A stretch of 42,789 nucleotides of DNA from JBAZJN01 sp041651295 (GTDB lineage Bacteria > Patescibacteriota > UBA1384 > XYA2-FULL-43-10 > CAINNR01). Below the pieces are notes generated by a model. It searched no databases. It worked only from the letters and a program-made list of their open reading frames with translations, and had not been told where the DNA came from. A program made the position numbers and the translations under genes. Below, one piece after another: positions 9,101-16,135 of this stretch; position 1 is the stretch's first letter; each line of letters opens with the position of its first letter. The DNA lies in the NCBI GenBank assembly GCA_041651295.1, contig JBAZJN010000006.1:1-42789 (forward strand), given 5' to 3'.

Positions 9101-9698
9101 TGGGTATTTTGGTTCCAGTTATGCGTATGGGATGTTGTACGCAGCAAGTTCATATAATGTGGAATTGCTCGCACAAGGAAGTTCCACAAACATTTCTGTA
9201 TCAATAACTGCAAAAGGAAGCGGGACAATTTATCTGAACGGGTTCGTTTACACAACATCCCGGATCCAAACAACATCGGGAATTTACATCGGAGGTGGAA
9301 CAACTGGAGATTTATTCGACGATTCTTCAAACGGTTCTTCTTCTTATACTCATTACATCGGAAACAGATCTATTGACACATCTGCATCAGACGAAAGAAT
9401 GAAGAAAAATATTGAAGAGAGTAAAGAGGACGTTTTCAAAGTTCTAAACAAAATGCGTGTGGTAGATTTTGAATGGAAAGACGAGGAAACTCCTACGGGA
9501 AAACACGTCGGTCTAATTGCGCAAGAAGTGGATTCTTATCTTCCACAGGTTGTGAGGAAACCTTCAAAGCCAGAAGAGATAGGTTGGGCTGTAGAATATC
9601 ACCATATAGTTCCATATTTAATAATGGCAGTTAAAGAGCTAAAGAAAGAAAATGATGATTTGAAGAAAAAGATTAATGAAATAGAGTGCAAGTTATAA
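6144..9698 (+). CDS. Tail hub/fibre protein with C-terminal peptidase S74 chaperone
   Basis: 1184 residues. Residues 1-200 resemble a tail-tip/baseplate hub (FAFYGRVTHLEKITQKSMKI then QDMSIDLQRTP). The middle is a beta-rich fibre with two copies of a module, near 225 (TSKTWTTNQWVGFVLRDSS) and 460 (STKSWTPGGWVGYSLVTS). A common fibre motif (YYDTSSNAMKYYNGTSWVDF) lies near 860. Residues 1082-1184 are an S74 intramolecular chaperone: SDERMKKNIEE, then HVGLIAQEVDSYLP, followed by a coiled coil. In that family the domain trimerises the fibre and cuts itself off before the Ser (here ~1082). Likely the receptor-binding tip. Confidence 0.85.
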   Translation: MPKNRYVLAFYGTLSAEFSDNILEIKCQDNITKPATLYATLTGIEQGDDWSAIQEGALVCLRYYDSAGVGSADFAFYGRVTHLEKITQKSMKIEAQDMSIDLQRTPLSSSDLGDRFHFSRENNTILQIVSALNSYGLDGATAITTPGTIDNTIDGVDGALVPKFEVFFYDRLSALQSLASQTKHDLWFGADGKMNFTLRSSRGKTVQDSGVSTSTSTNTLTDTSKTWTTNQWVGFVLRDSSAMDFMIVSNTSNALTLSGTPAGGAYAITRGYFGTGANKNAAYAGSTYNGENIWNAVRVSGANGVSAFYTDISTKVAYTAVSDTRLTKVFDSHSDNTIYLESTDGVPDSPGLILITDGTPNFLGGTAFTISKSHGFFYYAGVTGNTLTGVKATGNPCIELSNLGGAKYQPERAAIYFMNKLRADTTTGFANSGNLLIGSEVIQYGSKDSAGFNLGDVGTGILSGTTFTDSTKSWTPGGWVGYSLVTSQTISNTACAKIIGNTATSLTLSTSSFQTSGKYIIIPSFTNSLGYQTPIYGRSPAIQTTSTATLNPSDTVLYVTSTAGFSSAGYLQLYNNTGTVQIVQYTAITDDHTFNLVLGDGNGQGALGTKATQCSNGIVVRQLFSSNIHPKGVRVQQYPSGGTPETGSSVQKHGKRSYTVLLTHAVNIETAELLASRILMNHRFGDLYNSFVTYTPKDFNNFVMGDYLEITDRTLNLNAYSDYLSQKEFYTNTSTGEFYIKFWIGNPPRSDLQKMIDLVLKQNGGSAQSNDTYVTRDTPASMFRELCGAPSAKFMGIGADFTNSGGNGYVLTNNLWIEPYSENGPTVQTTPFWCYSVVIDENNVFAPYNSSTAPTGRTGGIYYDTSSNAMKYYNGTSWVDFGGAGSSLWTQGSGFIYPTINQDVCPNTDSNANLGSSAKTWYNVFADNISTSYINMRATGGTVFEAFSPTSSTSNITASTSITPKYNATYNLGDLTYRWTAVYAYSGYFGSSYAYGMLYAASSYNVELLAQGSSTNISVSITAKGSGTIYLNGFVYTTSRIQTTSGIYIGGGTTGDLFDDSSNGSSSYTHYIGNRSIDTSASDERMKKNIEESKEDVFKVLNKMRVVDFEWKDEETPTGKHVGLIAQEVDSYLPQVVRKPSKPEEIGWAVEYHHIVPYLIMAVKELKKENDDLKKKINEIECKL

Positions 9699-9720
9699 AC
9701 TTTGCTTAGAGGATAGTATT

Positions 9721-10746
9721 ATGGCATTTTTGGAAGATTTTGCAGGAAGATTTGGATTTTACAGAAAAGATTTAAAATGCCCGTCCGATCTGAAAATAGT
9801 TTCGGATAAACTCTCTGCGGCAAATGTTCTTTTGGCCCAATTACAAGACACCGAAGATGGAAAAACAAAAACAATTACAGATCAGAATGCAAAAATCACC
9901 GAGCAAGACGCAAAATTGATTCTGTTCTCGGAAGAAGTAATTTCTCTCGAGAAAGAGATTGAAGGTCTGCGCGCAAAACTTTCTCTCTACGAAGAACCAG
10001 AAACTCGCGTGCCGGACTTTTTAGATGAATCTAAACCGGCGTATAGACCAACGATGCAGTATCTCGATGAAAAAGGAAAATTAAATTCAGTTCAGATCAC
10101 AACTCCGCAGGACATTTATCCTCTTTGGGGGTTTGCTCTGAATATTGTGATTGCGAATCAATGGAATAAACTATCCGAATACAAAGCTTTGATGGCGATG
10201 TGGAATTTTGTTGTACTCAAGAAAAATCTTGAATATATCAGCGATTACGGGGATAATTGGGCGCCGGCAGTTCTGACATATTATAGGAAAAAGGGAGATT
10301 GTGAGGACGGGGTATTGCTGTTTATGGCTCTAATTAGAGCATACTGCGCATTAGTTCCAAATTCCAATCTCTCCGCGCGAGCGTTTAACGCAGTAGGAGA
10401 CTGCTCTTTTGGATATCATTCTTTTCCAATAATAGAAATTACCGAGGAAAACTGCGTTGAAGCCGGAGTAAGCTCGGATAAGGCAGGCTTCTGCATATTT
10501 GAAACAACTCTGGATTACGAACAAACGTCCCCGGCGATTCTCAAAGGTTCAAAATCGTATTTTATAGACGAGGGCGGGCTTCAAAATTGGAAGTTTTCCG
10601 GGCAGATAAAGAGCAGTTATTCGGATATGTTTAATCTCTCAATTTCGTCCAAAGCTCCCGGGGCTAGTATAAAACAGCTAGATAAATCAAAAGACAAGCA
10701 TAAAAGAATTAGGGATAATTGGAAAAATGGGGTTGAAAAACTATGA
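9721..10746 (+). CDS. Transglutaminase-like cysteine peptidase, possible lysin or virion-associated wall hydrolase
   Basis: 341 residues; GAGGAT six bases before ATG. Residues 30-95 form a coiled coil (AKLILFSEEVISLEKEIEGL). Residues 110-300 carry a papain/transglutaminase-type triad: Cys194 in KKGDCEDGVLL, His233 in FGYHSFPIIEI, and Asp265 (or Glu261) in FCIFETTLDYE. Archaeal virus lysins against pseudomurein use this fold, and the neighbours are a holin-like and an XhlA-like protein, so a lysis or entry role is plausible. No pseudomurein-binding repeats are visible, so the substrate is unknown. The stop overlaps the next start (CTATGA). Confidence 0.65.
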   Translation: MAFLEDFAGRFGFYRKDLKCPSDLKIVSDKLSAANVLLAQLQDTEDGKTKTITDQNAKITEQDAKLILFSEEVISLEKEIEGLRAKLSLYEEPETRVPDFLDESKPAYRPTMQYLDEKGKLNSVQITTPQDIYPLWGFALNIVIANQWNKLSEYKALMAMWNFVVLKKNLEYISDYGDNWAPAVLTYYRKKGDCEDGVLLFMALIRAYCALVPNSNLSARAFNAVGDCSFGYHSFPIIEITEENCVEAGVSSDKAGFCIFETTLDYEQTSPAILKGSKSYFIDEGGLQNWKFSGQIKSSYSDMFNLSISSKAPGASIKQLDKSKDKHKRIRDNWKNGVEKL

Positions 10747-11267
10747 ATAGACAAGAGTTTGAATCTGCAATAAAAAATCCAATAGTCACTCCAATCACTT
10801 CTGTAATTACGAGCGCAAACTTTCAGGATGCGTATTCCCCGGAAGACATGATAAAATATCTGACCGGAGCAAACAATTCTCTAGTTGTCAGAAAAAAATC
10901 GGCTGGATTGAACACGTCAATATATTGGACTTTCACTCATAATAATGGGTATATTCAATGCACAATTACAGATGTGGCAACATATAACGAAATATTTGAA
11001 ACGGGTGAAAATATGAATTTTTTGGAAAGTATCACGGCGTGGTTTGACGAGCATCAAAAAGTCAGGGTATTTGTAAAGATGGGAGTTATTTCCGCCCTAG
11101 GTTTTTTCGTTGCAGAATCGAACGAAATAACCGCATTACTTCCGGATAATTTGCAGGCGTTTGCAGGTCCGTTGATCACCGGACTGTTCGGGATGCTTTT
11201 ATTGCACGCGCAGCAAACAACAAAATGGCCAATAGTTGGTGCAAAAGTATGCAAAAAAAATCGGTGA
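10743..11267 (+). CDS. Putative holin with an N-terminal extension (second start at 11013)
   Basis: The full frame gives 174 residues. Residues 1-88 are soluble and beta-rich. The last 84 residues, starting at an in-frame ATG 11013 that has its own GGGTGA four bases upstream, look like a two-segment holin: VFVKMGVISALGFFVAES and LQAFAGPLITGLFGMLLLHA, then a basic tail (KVCKKNR). The gene lies between a peptidase and an XhlA-like gene, so lysis is the likely role. Whether one or two products are made is open; translation from 11013 would give a typical small holin. Confidence 0.55.
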   Translation: MNRQEFESAIKNPIVTPITSVITSANFQDAYSPEDMIKYLTGANNSLVVRKKSAGLNTSIYWTFTHNNGYIQCTITDVATYNEIFETGENMNFLESITAWFDEHQKVRVFVKMGVISALGFFVAESNEITALLPDNLQAFAGPLITGLFGMLLLHAQQTTKWPIVGAKVCKKNR

Positions 11268-11272
11268 AATTG

Positions 11273-11560
11273 ATGGGCACAACGCTTGGGGAGTTGCAAC
11301 GGTCATTCGATGGAATAGAAAAAAAACTCAATACAATAGAAGAAAAATTAGACAAATCTCTTGAAACACAAGCAAGACACGATGAACGAATAATTTCCCT
11401 TGGGAACCGAATGGATTCTGTGGATGGCAAAGACGGGGCAATTTCTACTTTGCGCGGTCAAATACAAGCGTGGGACATAAAGATTATGGGGGCGCTTGCA
11501 TTTGCCGTAGTTGCACTTTTAGGAGCTATCTGGCAGTTCATTCTTGGGGGAAACAAATGA
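11273..11560 (+). CDS. XhlA/holin-like coiled-coil membrane protein
   Basis: 95 residues from ATG 11273, chosen because GGTGA at 11263-11267 lies five bases upstream; the longer frame from 11225 would overlap the previous gene by 43 bases. Residues 5-60 form a coiled coil (FDGIEKKLNTIEEKLDKSLE, then RHDERIISLGNRMDSVDG) and residues 70-92 are one membrane span (MGALAFAVVALLGAIWQFIL). This is the layout of XhlA-type lysis accessory proteins. Family assignment is by architecture. Confidence 0.6.
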   Translation: MGTTLGELQRSFDGIEKKLNTIEEKLDKSLETQARHDERIISLGNRMDSVDGKDGAISTLRGQIQAWDIKIMGALAFAVVALLGAIWQFILGGNK

Positions 11561-11745
11561 GCACGGTGCAACATCCAGCAATCATTATTCCGCCGGTCGC
11601 ATTTGTTAGAGGAACCTGCTTAGCTACGGAGGATCAGAAAAAGAGGTGCGTATTCTTTTCTATTAGCACACACAATTTAGAGAGAAGATGCAACTGGACT
11701 TCTTTTGATAAAGAAAAACCATCCTGCGAAGAAAAGCTTAGATAG
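11557..11745 (+). CDS. Small Cys-containing protein, end of late operon
   Basis: 62 residues; ATG overlaps the previous stop (ATGA) and TTGGGGG lies six bases upstream. Four cysteines (GTCLATEDQKKRC, RRCNWTSFDKEKPSCEE) could bind a metal or form disulphides; no family is recognised. Its last 8 bases overlap the end of the convergent nuclease gene. Confidence 0.5.
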   Translation: MSTVQHPAIIIPPVAFVRGTCLATEDQKKRCVFFSISTHNLERRCNWTSFDKEKPSCEEKLR

Positions 11746-12127
11746 TCGTCTTTATCCAATGAGCTGGCTCAAATTTTTTGTTTTTTCCTCTCCCTTTCCA
11801 TCCAGGAGGAAACCAAATCCATAACTCTGTAGAGAATCCGACACAAGAAGAATGCGCGGGAGCCATATGTTTTTCTCTGAAATTTTTAATGTCAAGAATA
11901 TGCGCGTTTCCTTCTTTCCTCATTTTTCCATCATTTTTGACAGAGATGAATCTCCAAGTAAAATCTTTTATGGCAACTACATCAAAAAGATCGGCGAAAT
12001 CAATTCCCTTAAATATCGGGCCCATCTTTATTGTATAGGAACGGAAGACAACGTTCCATCCGTTGGCTTCCAGTTCCTTTTGACAGAGCAATTCTTTGCT
12101 CTGACCTTTTTTATGGGTATTGACCAC
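11738..12127 (-). CDS. PD-(D/E)XK nuclease, Holliday-junction-resolvase-like
   Basis: 129 residues from GTG 12127, selected because GGTGA (12132-12136) is four bases upstream; the GTG at 12163 is inside the upstream gene. The core fits an Hjc/VRR-type nuclease: KGQSKE (Glu12), a strand VVFRS, then DLFDVVAI (Asp49) and FISVK (Ser62-x-Lys64). The usual acidic residue two before the Lys is Ser here, so activity is not assured. It is the last gene of the replication operon (MCM, OB-like, helical protein) and overlaps the upstream stop (TAGTG). Role inferred: resolution of replication or recombination intermediates before packaging. Confidence 0.6.
   Translation of the reverse strand: MVNTHKKGQSKELLCQKELEANGWNVVFRSYTIKMGPIFKGIDFADLFDVVAIKDFTWRFISVKNDGKMRKEGNAHILDIKNFREKHMAPAHSSCVGFSTELWIWFPPGWKGRGKNKKFEPAHWIKTTI
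11761..11786 (+). terminator. Probable terminator of the rightward late operon
   Basis: Small hairpin GAGC-TG-GCTC (11761-11770) followed by AAATTTTTTGTTTTTT. It starts 16 bases after the last rightward gene. T-rich tracts terminate archaeal transcription; the tract lies inside the convergent nuclease gene. Confidence 0.5.
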
Positions 12128-12459
12128 TATTTCACCTGCACTAGACGGGAATAAATATCCCACGCCCGCATCTTATTGATCCAGTAATCAACTTCGAGGG
12201 CTGCAGCATCCTTACTTTCTTTTGCAATTTTTAGTTGCCCAAGAAGAGTTTGGTATTCCGGATCGCGGTCCAAAATAGACTGCTGCTGGATTTTTCTTTC
12301 AAAATCATTCTTCCCGTTCATTGACTGCTGCCCGGCTTGCATCACGCGCATACTCATTTTTCGTTCAATCTCGGGAATCAACAGTGCTTCGGTGAAATGC
12401 TTTCGCCCCCATTCCTGTATTTTTTCAGGAATGGAAAGGACTTCTTCGTGTGTATCCAT
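12127..12459 (-). CDS. Unknown helical protein of the replication operon
   Basis: 110 residues, mostly helical with a long charged and Gln-rich stretch (ERKIQQQSILDRDPEYQTLL, then AKESKDAAALEVDYWINKM). GTGA lies four bases before ATG. It overlaps the nuclease start by one base and starts 4 bases after the OB-like gene ends, so it belongs to the same transcript. No family recognised; a partner of the nuclease or single-strand-binding protein is possible. Confidence 0.5.
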   Translation of the reverse strand: MDTHEEVLSIPEKIQEWGRKHFTEALLIPEIERKMSMRVMQAGQQSMNGKNDFERKIQQQSILDRDPEYQTLLGQLKIAKESKDAAALEVDYWINKMRAWDIYSRLVQVK

Positions 12460-12463
12460 ACAA

Positions 12464-12988
12464 TCACATCTTGAATTGTTTGATAAATATCTTCGGCTGT
12501 GTCATTTTTGTTTCTGGATTGAAAACAGGTTCGCTCTTTACCATAACGGTTTTCCCAAGCATAGCTTTTTTTATCTCATCTATCGATGGATTTACTGGAA
12601 GACCGAACGAGTCCTTTACAACATCCACAAGTTTTCTGCATCCACTTTTTTCGGTTCCCCAGAAAATTCTCGAGGTGGAATTTTCGACGTACAGTCTAAA
12701 TCCAAATGTGGACGTAACTTCACTTATTCCCTCAATAGGAGTACTGAGAGTTAATGCTATCTGCAATCCCATCCGATGATATTCCTTTCCTTTGGTGTCT
12801 CGCTCTGGTTTCGAGCCAGCACTGTAGTCAAAAGTCTTTATAGATTTTACAACTGCGGGAACAAGAGCTTTTATGTCAAGCTTCTTTTCCTCTGTAGTAT
12901 ATTTGCTTGCCTCCGCATCGGTAATCTCTATCGGTCCATTTTTCAGGTTTTCATTTGCTTGTATGTTTCCTTCATTTCCGTTTCCCAT
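12464..12988 (-). CDS. Putative single-strand DNA-binding (OB-like) or recombination protein
   Basis: 174 residues; GGTGA six bases before ATG. After a disordered N-terminus (~35 residues) the protein alternates strands (MGLQIALTLSTPIEG, VTSTFGFRLYVENS) with short helices and ends KTVMVKSEPVFNPE followed by QPKIFIKQFKM, a strand-rich pattern compatible with an OB fold. Its position between the MCM helicase and a nuclease supports a DNA-binding role. No diagnostic motif, so this remains a guess. Confidence 0.35.
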   Translation of the reverse strand: MGNGNEGNIQANENLKNGPIEITDAEASKYTTEEKKLDIKALVPAVVKSIKTFDYSAGSKPERDTKGKEYHRMGLQIALTLSTPIEGISEVTSTFGFRLYVENSTSRIFWGTEKSGCRKLVDVVKDSFGLPVNPSIDEIKKAMLGKTVMVKSEPVFNPETKMTQPKIFIKQFKM

Positions 12989-13041
12989 ATCTATTCACCT
13001 TCACGTTGCCTGTATCTTATAGATTTATGGCGTTGTGAACA

Positions 13042-13353
13042 TTATTTCTGCCCGCACCATACCCAAACTCCATTTACATGCTCCCAAACTTTTACTTTTG
13101 CACTAAATTTTCTATCTTCCGGCACTTCCGGATTGAATCTGCTCTGGTGCAGCAGATGAATATTTTTCGCGAGCGTTTGATATCCGATTCCGGTTGCTTT
13201 TGCAATATGAAAAAGACATTGCGGGCCAGAATCCGCAAAAGAATCGGGGTTTTCGCAATATTCTTTCAATTTTTTGACAACCATCTGATGAGTTGTAAAT
13301 GTCGTTTGTTTCGGAGGAGGACTCTTTTCTGCTTCAATGACAACTTCGTTCAT
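13042..13353 (-). CDS. Small DNA-binding-like protein
   Basis: 103 residues from ATG 13353 (GGTGA five bases upstream; the GTG at 13362 is part of that site). The central region (HIAKATGIGYQTLAKNIHLL) looks like a helix-turn-helix: a helix, a Gly turn and a second helix. The C-terminus is strand-rich (SAKVKVWEHVNGVWVWC). It has its own TATA box between it and the MCM gene, so it can be transcribed separately and may regulate early genes. Bases 12989-13041 hold no gene. Confidence 0.5.
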   Translation of the reverse strand: MNEVVIEAEKSPPPKQTTFTTHQMVVKKLKEYCENPDSFADSGPQCLFHIAKATGIGYQTLAKNIHLLHQSRFNPEVPEDRKFSAKVKVWEHVNGVWVWCGQK

Positions 13354-13385
13354 TATAATCACCGTATGGTATTACATACTTGGTA

Positions 13386-13393
13386 TATTTAAA
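13386..13393 (-). promoter_or_regulatory. TATA box (TTTAAATA) for the 13353 gene
   Basis: On the minus strand TTTAAATA ends 33 bases before ATG 13353, placing the predicted start of transcription just before the ribosome site. It lies in the 50-base gap after the MCM gene. Confidence 0.45.
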
Positions 13394-13403
13394 CATATCG
13401 TTT

Positions 13404-15479
13404 CTATGACGTAGGAGGTTCTTTTGGAGGGCAGAAGCTCTCCAATTCCAGAAACACATTCCATGCGTAATATCTTTTGATTGGGGTTAGAGCCCCATTC
13501 TGTACTTCAACAAACTTGAGCAACCCATATTTAATAAGGTACTCAAGCCAATATTCCACTGAACTGATATGAATTTTCTTCCCTATTTCGTACGCATTAA
13601 GCCCGGGTTCATTGCATATTTTTTCTAAAATAAGCTGCGCGGTTGCCGGCATATATTGCACACGTTGTTCCTCGCTAAGTTTTAGTATTTCAACATTTTC
13701 GTTCCAAGTCGAAATAATGAGCCCGAATATTGTGTCGGCGTCGTCAATGTCTTTGCGCATACAACGCACTTCTGGGCGGTGTTCCACTATACTGTTGTAT
13801 TTGGATATACCATCAATCAGACATAGTATATGATGATGGCTTCTTCCGGCATATACCTCTTGTAAGAGGTCGTCCGGAAGAATATCTTTGTATTTGTTAA
13901 ATATACCCTGTTCAACATCTTCCGGAATATCAACTGTAAAAGAATTAAGATACTCGTAAACTTTTTTGAAATCGTTTGAGGGAACTGGGTAAACTTCATT
14001 TGCGCTCAAACGTCCTATAGCCGCCTTATTTTTCGCGATAAATTCTAAATGAGATTTAGTCTGCACATACCAAAGAAACCTGCTCATGAACTGTCTGGGA
14101 AGCTCACGCGCGCAATCTGAAAGAGTTGCGAGTCTGGAACCTTCTGGGTTCGTACAGAACATAAATTTCGCGCGAGCTTGCGCATAAACTACAGAATGTT
14201 TCCCAGAGCCAAGAGATACTTTCTTGTGCTCGAGAATAGAAGTCATTAGCGCAGTATCTTCTCCCAATCGGTTATGTTTTTTCGAACTTCTAAGAAATCC
14301 GGAGAAAAATTCATCACCCGCGCCGACATTCCTTTGCCGGATTAGATACCCCGGTTCAACATTTGCTTGCCCGTACGAAGGCATAAGCGAAAGAGTTGTT
14401 GCCGATGTGCCGTCCCATCTATTTTCTCCCATTGCGTATTCTACGATTGAAGTCAGAGATTGCGTTTTCGCGGAACCGGTCGGTCCTATCCAAAACAGAT
14501 GAAGGGGGTAATCCGAAAATTTGCCAGAAAACAACCAAGCGAGCACAAGTTTTTCAAAGAATTGTGGGTGCCTGCCCTTTCCAAAAACCATAGACGCGAG
14601 TTTCTCGTGCTCCCACTCGCGCGTGATTTCCTTGAATTCTTTTTCATCTATTTTCTTTAGGTCCGATACCGCATCTGTGGAAAATATTACAGAAAGATTC
14701 GTAAGAGTTGTTGCAGTCGTGCCTACTCTAATTTCATCGGGTAATTTCACGAGCATCCCTCCAAGAGTGCAGTGCCCCTCCGGGAGAATATCACGAGAGA
14801 GCACCATATATGTTTGTTTGTTGTCTCCGACGAAGCTAAACATATAGAAATCTTCCGAGTAATCGATCATATTTTTGCGGGTGTTTTTTTCTCCAAAAAG
14901 CCGAATATAAAGATTTGGCCTCCCATGCCCATCCATCGCGTAGTCTAAGGATACAAGAACAACAGACTGTTTTTTATCACTGTTGCGCAGTAATATTTCC
15001 CCGGTTGTTTCAAAATTTCGAGAGATTAAAAATGGAAAGCAATAGCGATTTTCAATGATTTCTTCTTGAGATTCTTCGAATCTTTCTCTAATCGCCGCGC
15101 GGATTATTTCTTTTGCTTCATCATAGTCTATTTTCATATCTTCAATATAAATTAATTGCTTGCGATTGTCTTGCAGTCTCTCCATCAGAGCTTTGTAAAC
15201 ATCCATGTCCGGTTGAATAAGCCGGTCTTGCTGACCTGTATTGAGTTTTATTCCCATGATGTAGCAATATTTTATTGCGCGCGACAAATCTACCGAATGA
15301 GTTTCTTGCGCATTTTTAAGATAAGGAATAAGCCGTCCCCATTTTTTCTCATCTACAAAAGTCTGGATTGTCTCCTGCATTTCTGAAATTTGAAGTGCTG
15401 ATAACAGTTGATTTTTCTGAGCAGCAAATCTAAGAGCAGGAGTGACGATATTGAGAATATACTCAGAGGACACTGACAT
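13404..15479 (-). CDS. mcm: MCM-like replicative DNA helicase
   Basis: 691 residues, the usual size of archaeal MCM. Walker A is GPTGSAKT (~332-339), followed by the MCM-type stretch GTSATTLSLMP and a Walker B variant VGAGDEFF (~385-392). Then come SILEHKKVSLGSGKHSVVYA and sensor 1 FMFCTNPEG (~440-448), which parallel the MCM segment between Walker B and sensor 1. The arginine finger is MSRF (~466), and a winged-helix-like C-terminus (NAYEIGKKIHISSVEYWLEY) follows. It is diverged from cellular MCMs, and the N-terminal zinc site is not evident. Role: unwinding at the viral origin. The start has a G-rich ribosome site (GAGGGGGT); the gene overlaps the end of the upstream gene by 17 bases. Confidence 0.8.
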   Translation of the reverse strand: MSVSSEYILNIVTPALRFAAQKNQLLSALQISEMQETIQTFVDEKKWGRLIPYLKNAQETHSVDLSRAIKYCYIMGIKLNTGQQDRLIQPDMDVYKALMERLQDNRKQLIYIEDMKIDYDEAKEIIRAAIRERFEESQEEIIENRYCFPFLISRNFETTGEILLRNSDKKQSVVLVSLDYAMDGHGRPNLYIRLFGEKNTRKNMIDYSEDFYMFSFVGDNKQTYMVLSRDILPEGHCTLGGMLVKLPDEIRVGTTATTLTNLSVIFSTDAVSDLKKIDEKEFKEITREWEHEKLASMVFGKGRHPQFFEKLVLAWLFSGKFSDYPLHLFWIGPTGSAKTQSLTSIVEYAMGENRWDGTSATTLSLMPSYGQANVEPGYLIRQRNVGAGDEFFSGFLRSSKKHNRLGEDTALMTSILEHKKVSLGSGKHSVVYAQARAKFMFCTNPEGSRLATLSDCARELPRQFMSRFLWYVQTKSHLEFIAKNKAAIGRLSANEVYPVPSNDFKKVYEYLNSFTVDIPEDVEQGIFNKYKDILPDDLLQEVYAGRSHHHILCLIDGISKYNSIVEHRPEVRCMRKDIDDADTIFGLIISTWNENVEILKLSEEQRVQYMPATAQLILEKICNEPGLNAYEIGKKIHISSVEYWLEYLIKYGLLKFVEVQNGALTPIKRYYAWNVFLELESFCPPKEPPTS

Positions 15480-15795
15480 ATTTTTTTACCCCCTCTACAT
15501 TGCAAAAGTCTTTCCATACCTCATTCGTTCCACTAGGGATTCTTCTTCTTTCAAAACGCAGTTTTCCTTGCAATTCTTTCGCATATCTTAGCTTTAATTG
15601 CTGTGGATTTAGAGTAGAAGGAATATTTTTCTGACGATAAATCCAATAAAAATATTCTTTTATGTTCGCGGCGACTATTTCTTTTTTTGTGTGTTGGGTT
15701 GTTTCCGGATTTCTAAGGTAACAAAGCTCGACCATAAAGCATTTTCTAACCAAGAGAGCTCTGGGATTCTGCAGATAAAAAGAATCGGCATCCAC
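15463..15795 (-). CDS. Unknown basic protein upstream of MCM
   Basis: 110 residues from GTG 15795 (GGTGA five bases upstream; the GTG at 15804 is part of that site). Helical and basic (AANIKEYFYWIYRQKNIPST, LKLRYAKELQGKLRFERRR), which suggests nucleic-acid or helicase binding. It overlaps the MCM start by 17 bases, implying coupled translation and perhaps a helicase accessory role. No family recognised. Confidence 0.5.
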   Translation of the reverse strand: MDADSFYLQNPRALLVRKCFMVELCYLRNPETTQHTKKEIVAANIKEYFYWIYRQKNIPSTLNPQQLKLRYAKELQGKLRFERRRIPSGTNEVWKDFCNVEGVKKYVSVL

Positions 15796-15806
15796 AAAAT
15801 TCACCT

Positions 15807-16022
15807 TTACTTTTTAGATTTCTTCCCGATTCCGATGTAACTTCCGTGCTTTCCTTCGTCACATTTGAGGACCAAAACATCTTCTCCACTTATAAGTTTT
15901 TCCGAGGTGGTATTCAGATAATCCAAAAGTTCCGCGCCAAGGCGAACTCTTATGCAGGTATTGTCCAGGACAAGCCCCTTTCCCTCAAAGCCCAATGTTA
16001 TTATATCCCCAGCGGCGACCAT
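15807..16022 (-). CDS. Small beta-rich protein, first gene of the replication operon
   Basis: 71 residues; AAGGAG upstream of ATG 16022. It has short strands (GDIITLGFEGKGLVL, NTCIRVRLG) and a basic end (GIGKKSKK), compatible with an SH3-like or AbrB-like small fold. It lies directly behind an operator-like inverted repeat and a TATA box, so it could be an autoregulator, but this is a positional guess. Confidence 0.5.
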   Translation of the reverse strand: MVAAGDIITLGFEGKGLVLDNTCIRVRLGAELLDYLNTTSEKLISGEDVLVLKCDEGKHGSYIGIGKKSKK

Positions 16023-16024
16023 AT

Positions 16025-16071
16025 TATCACTACTCCTTAGATTTCGTTATGTATCACTAAGTATAGTGATA
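16025..16071 (-). promoter_or_regulatory. Operator-like repeat: perfect inverted repeat plus a third half-site
   Basis: TATCACTA (16052-16059) and TAGTGATA (16064-16071) are perfect inverted arms with a 4-base spacer. A third TATCACTA is at 16025-16032, next to the ATG at 16022. The array lies just downstream of the TATA box at 16076, where a bound repressor would block transcription of the MCM operon. Confidence 0.6.
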
Positions 16072-16075
16072 AAGG

Positions 16076-16084
16076 TATATAAGG
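16076..16084 (-). promoter_or_regulatory. Early promoter TATA box (CCTTATATA)
   Basis: Minus-strand context AAAGCCTTATATAC. The same context recurs at 23619-23627, so both leftward operons probably use the same type of strong promoter. Confidence 0.6.
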
Positions 16085-16102
16085 CTTTGCCTAATCCGAA
16101 GA

Positions 16103-16135
16103 AGAAAATAAAAAATTAGAACGCCTAATTGGCGT
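16103..16135 (-). terminator. Terminator of the lipoprotein operon
   Basis: Minus strand: ACGCC-AATTA-GGCGT hairpin overlapping the stop codon, followed by a T-rich run (TTCTAATTTTTTATTTTC). It separates the 16-23.6 kb operon from the promoter of the next leftward operon. Confidence 0.5.

Noticed and set aside
13612..13833. Integrase or recombinase in the leftward genes
   Set aside because: None of the frames shows the R-H-R-Y or serine recombinase motifs, so I do not claim lysogeny.
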